From Syngnathus acus (taxonomy: Eukaryota > Chordata > Actinopteri > Syngnathiformes > Syngnathidae): DNA of 64,000 nucleotides. The number at the start of each line of letters is the position of its first letter. Within the stretch, counting starts at the first letter, position 1. Both the position numbers and the translations under genes were made by a program. Below the pieces are notes generated by a model. That model did not search any database, was not told the DNA's origin, and saw only the letters and a list, made by a program, of their open reading frames with translations. Where the stretch lies: NCBI RefSeq assembly GCF_901709675.1, contig NC_051106.1, positions 3,854,001 to 3,918,000 on the forward strand, given 5' to 3'. Below are positions 59,901 to 64,000 of the stretch, piece by piece.

Positions 59901-62900
59901 CTGCCTGTGCGGGACAGAATGCTGCTCCGGGGTGGGAGGGGGAGGGCAGGGGGGAGGGGAGGGAGGGTAAGGGAAGGGGAACAAGGGAAAAAAAGAGACA
60001 ACAAAGACACAAAAAAACAGCACATTACATTGAAATGGCACTACAGAGACAGCGTAAATAGAAAAAAACAAACCCAGATAAACCCCACATAGGATGCAGT
60101 GTCTCACTAGTTGACTGTATTGCCCTGTTCGCTGTGTTCGCAGCCACTTTGACTCAATTGGTCTCCATTTGTCAAACTTGTAAAAAACAAAAAACAAAAA
60201 AATATGAGCACATACTGCGATGATCACTGCATCTCATGCGTATCTGGTGACAAGGAGCAAAAATATAAAAAATGGCATGTTTTCAGTGGCAACCCCATAC
60301 TTCTCCAGATTAAAGGAACAGCGCAAACGGCTGTCCCCTTGCTGGCTGCCTTCATCCAATCAGCGACGGCTACCATGCAAAAAAGGCCAATGTGCGGGAG
60401 TGGAATTTGTGGGGAAAGGGGGAGAGAGAGAGAGACAAAAAAAAAAGAAAAAAAAAGAAAAAAAAGAAATTTCCTTGTCTTTAGTAGGGGTCAAGGATGG
60501 GAGTGACACCAAATTGGCTTAGGGAAAATACAGAGGTGACACTTTTGAAACATGCTTCAGCCAGTAATAAACATGTGTGTGAGGTTAGATCAAGTGCTCC
60601 TATTTCACAACACATGTTTATTGCACCAGAGAAATAATGTCCGTATGCATACAATATGATACTGCACCAGTATCATCGGGAGAAATAATGAGATCCAACA
60701 GGCATATGGATTCAGGTTTCTAAAATAAATGCCACTAGTCTACGGTAGAGGAGAAACTAGAATGACAAAGGAATAGGTTGTATCAAGGGGGATGACTGGT
60801 AACAATTATGTTTGTGAGCTAATGCGGGATGGACAATTGTGTTTGCTGTCCCCTGGGGAAGGTGGTGGACATATTGCATCTTAAGGGGGAAGAAAAAAGA
60901 AAAAAAAGGAAAAACTTGTCGGGTTGAGCATCTAGGGTGGAGGAGGGGGGAGGGGGCCAGAGAGCATTGCTCTTTTTATTCATACGAAGAACTACAGCTG
61001 GTCCATTGGATTATAAAGCATCTTTTTGTTAAAATGCCTCTTTCTTATTAACATTTGGATGGGAAGTCAGAACGGGGGGATTGAATTATTTTACAATTGT
61101 TACACATTAAATATTTGAGCATTAGCAGCAGTACGCAACATTTTATGACGTGTCCCCTCAAAGTTGTACTGGTAAGTCACATACAGTGGATGGACAAAGT
61201 GAACACACCCCTATAAAAAAATACATCATATTTTTCTGATGGAAATAAATCCATTTAAAAAAAAAATCTTGAAAAATCTGAATAACAACTAGTAATTTAC
61301 TTAAATATATTGATGGTGACAGAAATGCACATCAAAATTAATAATGCAATTCGGTTGATTTAAAAAAAAAAGGATGGGGAGATTTATTGTCCACTTTATT
61401 GTTTTTAATTTTGTTTTAACAGGGGCGCCTTCACTGTATCCACTGTACATGTTTGTTACAGAATCAACACACAGAGTGTACCTCTGACTTTTTCACTGCC
61501 CATTTCTCATTTACAGAATACATCATTGAATTGAACCATGAACAAACATACTCGCACGCATACACTGGACTGATACACGCAGACGCAGACATACTTGCAT
61601 GTGTCTCCACACACACACGCACGCACACGCACACTCACTCACACACACGCATACAAACACACATATACACATAAAACACATGTAGAAATGCACTGATACA
61701 GACACGTGACATTGACTGTCAAACCCTAAACTGCCAATTAAAAATAACTATGTGTTGCAATAAGTGAAAATTTTTATGCTGAAAATATGGTCAGATAATA
61801 CTAAAAAAATATTTTTTTATCTGCATCTGGAAAAAAAATGGTGTGACTATGCAAATAGTCTCTGGAGCCTGTATTGTAGAGGTCAGGATGAAGCTTGCCA
61901 GAAAAAGGAATGAATAATTCCTTTTCTCAATGCGATGACATCATCACGTGAGACAGATTGTCATGGTTTTGGCGTTTATTCTGCTGAACCAAGTCACAGT
62001 ATAATGACTCGCTAAAGCGGCTGATGATAGTGGATAGTCCTAAATAAATTTAGAGATTATTTCTCTGTAGTAACAATCCACTTGATATCACTGGAAAGCC
62101 TCTGTATTTCCCTTTTATACAACTAACACTACATTTGTGGAAGTAAATTATGCCAAATCATCACTGCCTATGCAAAACTGGTTATTCAGCTGCTGCGACT
62201 GCCTCATGTTTTGAATTATACAGTACCTCCATCAAATGAAAATCACAACCAGAGTGTGGAGAAGACAGGGTGTGACACATTGATGGCAGAGTGATTAAAG
62301 TTGGCGTCTCCTAAAATTAGCCATGCCAACATTGAAGAAAATCTCACTGCAGGGAGATATCAAGATGAGATTGGTCCATCTTCCAAGATCTCAACCCAAT
62401 GGGATCATCTTGGGAGTGGTAAAAACAATACAAATGTAACGACTCCAAACAAGGGTCACTAGCAAAAGAATAAGGTCCGGCATGTGTCTAAAATGGCTGC
62501 CCACTTGGCCTGCACTGGAGGAGGATGTCCTTCCTCCGCCTACCACGGCACCCGTGGGAGCGGGCTGACCCCACAACTGTGGAGCAGCCCCCCATGGGCC
62601 CCTCAGGGAGGGTCACATCAGGGAAGTGTTTATTCAGCAGCTGACCATTGAATCAATAAACATCCTGAAGCTCCACCTCAGCTGGTTTTTTGAAAAAATC
62701 TTTCGAGAGCTAATGGTGGCCGTCTTCCTTCACTTTGTCCCTCGATTATTCTCTTTGGAGTCCAAAAAGTGTGTCACTAAAGTGCTAAAATTATCTGACC
62801 ATGTAGAAGTCTAAATATCAGACATTTTGAAATGTGTTACCTGTTGGTTCCAGAACGGTTTACTTACCTGAGCAGGGTTTGAGAAAAGTATTTCAGTGTG

Positions 62901-62988
62901 TTTGCAATGTCAGTTCCAGACGGCACCGGGTATATATTGTGTTGCACACGGTTGTGATACTCTTGCAAGTATCGTATCTTAGAAGCAA
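38959..62988 (-). CDS. unc79: UNC79, NALCN channel complex subunit (first codons off window)
   Basis: Huge HEAT-repeat-like auxiliary subunit that, with UNC80, binds and activates the neuronal sodium-leak channel NALCN and so sets resting excitability. Fifty coding exons were placed by hand; they give about 2,675 aa, close to mammalian UNC79. The first exon found (62988-62868) begins ASKIRYLQEYHNRV, so only the initiator exon of about 8 codons lies beyond the window. Strong landmarks are MTMCLFPVPFPLTPSLRP, a Cys/His-rich stretch with CCGRHGNRPVRYCKRCH (54944-54715), VRFDVMVMCLLPKP, PRQRKQRKIAVSAIQREY in the large exon and the C-terminus KMAQVEIQSSEAASQFYPM. Phases agree across all junctions. 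Intron lengths range from about 70 bp to 3 kb, whereas mammalian introns are far longer. Minus strand, convergent with prima1, as in human. Confidence 0.96.
39377..39413. repeat. ATTT tetranucleotide microsatellite
   Basis: About nine ATTT units in a short unc79 intron. Confidence 0.85.
46907..47056 (-). other. unc79: Symmetric 150-nt cassette exon of unc79
   Basis: Encodes 50 residues starting EDSVFDESDVHDTPTG and ending VKYQPVELNAKK. It enters and leaves in phase 1. If it is skipped, the flanking exons join as SEKEKG-EIELSEYRE, the junction I recall from the main mammalian protein. Good acceptor (CTTTTTCAG) and donor (GTAAGA). Likely alternatively spliced. Confidence 0.75.
47173..47571. 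mobile_element. Palindromic TA-flanked element, long copy 1
   Basis: Starts TACCGTATTTTCCGGACTAT and ends TAGTCCGGAAAATACGGTA. 399 bp, in an unc79 intron, with an internal CAGCGGGCCACTTATGATTG block. Nearly identical to the copy at 54138. No coding capacity. Confidence 0.85.
54138..54530. mobile_element. Palindromic TA-flanked element, long copy 2
   Basis: 393 bp, same ends and same orientation as copy 1, in another unc79 intron. It differs by scattered substitutions and small indels, which suggests recent spread in this genome. Confidence 0.85.
57584..57964. mobile_element. Mariner-like MITE, with hAT-like piece inside
   Basis: The ends read TGGACAAAAATATTGGAATA (57596 on) and, on the other strand near 57964, CTATATGGACAAAAATATTG. 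These are inverted repeats of a type common in teleosts. The centre (about 57641-57830) contains a hAT-like GGCCCGGGGGCTAGATCCGG stretch, so one element has inserted in or near the other. In an unc79 intron. Confidence 0.65.
61182..61447. mobile_element. TA-flanked MITE in unc79 intron
   Basis: The left end is TACAGTGGATGGACAAAGTG. The right end, read on the other strand, is TACAGTGGATACAGTGAAGG. The inverted ends share the first ten bases and a degenerate stretch after them. About 266 bp, non-coding. Confidence 0.6.
61605..61665. repeat. CA/CGCA microsatellite
   Basis: Interrupted (CA)n in an unc79 intron. Confidence 0.85.
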
Positions 62989-64000
62989 CTATAGACAAAA
63001 TAAAGAGCAGAGTGACAAGCGGATTAATAATTTGAGACACGCTAAACAAAAAAATATTATTGCTTTAACATGCATTCAGTTAAATGCGTGGTCTCTCGCA
63101 ACCATATAACACAGATGTTCCAGTAACAAAATTAAACATAGACTGTGATTCCAATGCCCTCTGGCCCTTTTCGAATGACCTTTTTGAGCTATTTCTACAA
63201 GCTTAAAAGAAGCCCGAGGGGGGACGCTTATCTAATGCTCATAGAAGTCAACATGTGCTGAAGGAATTTGGTTCAAGTCTCAAGGCAAATTTATCCAACC
63301 ATCCATCCCAGACTTTCCTCAATTTGAACCAACTTTAAGTCATCTTGCAAAAAAAAAAAAAAAGGTAAATTAGAGTCCAATTTTAACCCAAATTGAGTTA
63401 ATTTTACCCCGTTTTTTATCATTGTAGTGTGTGCATTTTTCATTATATTCTAATAAAGACACTGTTTACACTTGTAGCCTGGCCACAACAGCATTGAGAC
63501 ACAATCATTATGTCTGTCATGTTTTAGCCCATTTTACTATACACACACATCATATCATGAATGATCAATCTGTTGAACATTTAAATTCCATCCATCCATC
63601 CTATTTTGAAAAATAAAAAACAAACTGAAACACATGACATTATTGACCACTGGACAGCATCACCACAACTTTTAACCAGATAAAAACGAAATGTTGACTC
63701 ATACAAATGACTAATAGCTGGGTCAACATGCGTGTGTGGAAAGTACTGAGCATTATGGAAGAATACAGGTTGTTTTTCCACCTGTTCACAAACAAGAAGG
63801 AGAAAGCTTCCCACCAGCCTGATCCCAGCATATTAATGAGCACTCTTCATGCCACCATATTGCTTAGGGAAAAAAACAAAAAAAACGAATCGACCTTGAC
63901 AGAAGCGACTCGAATTGACTTGTCCGCATTTGTGTTGAATTTGTTAATTTAGCTGTCATTTAAAATGCTGTGCAAATGATCGATGGACTTGTTTTAAGAT
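62989..64000. other. Start of unc79 intron 1 (to window end)
   Basis: No match to the expected short initiator exon is visible here, so unc79 intron 1 probably continues beyond 64000. A poly-A run lies at about 63349-63363. No other gene was recognised. Confidence 0.5.

Larger units (their letters stand above)
59922..62867. other. Large unc79 intron with repeats
   Basis: Shows a G/A-rich run at 59930-59990, an A-rich tract at about 60430-60470, a GGGGGA-rich stretch near 60940, a TA-flanked MITE at 61182-61447 and a CA microsatellite near 61605-61660. No coding exon recognised. Confidence 0.5.
48609..62988 (-). other. unc79: unc79 exon map, 5' half (N-terminal)
   Basis: Continuing by plus coordinates: 48609-48677, 48892-49074, 49144-49345, 49489-49670, 50332-50489, 50563-50711, 50782-50861, 51219-51360, 51489-51716, 51796-52011, 52345-52485, 52961-53084, 53195-53385, 53473-53703, 53801-53972, 54715-54944, 55846-55874, 56056-56096, 56324-56412, 57084-57148, 57242-57371, 57486-57541, 58010-58105, 58730-58900, 59608-59921 and 62868-62988. 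The 29-nt and 41-nt exons at 55846 and 56056 are micro-exons that encode EISAICQKK and the DHAEWLVDVLLPQ segment. The larger introns hold only repeats. Confidence 0.87.

Noticed and set aside
1-64000. tRNA, rRNA or bacterial-type operons
   Set aside because: No tRNA A/B boxes with cloverleaf, no rRNA sequence and no tight same-strand gene arrays were seen; the gene structure is vertebrate.

Overview
The window is eukaryotic. It holds spliced genes with GT-AG introns, short introns, many microsatellites and several families of small inverted-repeat transposons. Protein content and compactness point to a teleost fish, probably a percomorph. gsdf is a fish-type gene, and unc79 is packed into about 24 kb. 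No operon, ribosome-binding-site or CRISPR logic applies.

Layout from left to right: otub2 (minus, 3' end cut by the window edge); gsdf (minus, 5 coding exons, complete); a repeat-rich gap with an unassigned exon-like segment; a TRIM-type RING/B-box/PRY-SPRY E3 ligase gene with one coding exon (minus); a DUF4200 coiled-coil gene that I call ccdc197 (minus, 9 coding exons) with RFX X-box-like motifs upstream; asb2 (plus, 8 coding exons, muscle-type N-terminus); fam181a (minus, one coding exon); prima1 (plus, 4 coding exons, long 3' UTR); and unc79 (minus, 50 coding exons identified; only the first few codons lie beyond the right edge). Exon boundaries were read by hand. Within each spliced gene the splice phases chain without a frame break.

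The order and relative strands of otub2, ccdc197, asb2, fam181a, prima1 and unc79 match, as I remember it, the human 14q32 block OTUB2-CCDC197-ASB2-FAM181A-PRIMA1-UNC79. Against that old block, gsdf and the TRIM gene stand out as additions between otub2 and ccdc197. Gsdf is a TGF-beta-family gonadal factor that has become the sex-determining gene in several fishes, so an intact copy in an unexpected neighbourhood is the most interesting point here.

The genes are not a pathway. They serve deubiquitination (otub2), gonad signalling (gsdf), ubiquitin ligation (TRIM, asb2), cilia (ccdc197, inferred), acetylcholinesterase anchoring (prima1) and the NALCN sodium-leak channel complex (unc79). Mobile DNA includes three copies of a palindromic TA-flanked element, a hAT-type MITE with a perfect 8-bp target duplication, mariner-like MITEs, and a probable solo LTR carrying a 7 x 15-bp minisatellite.
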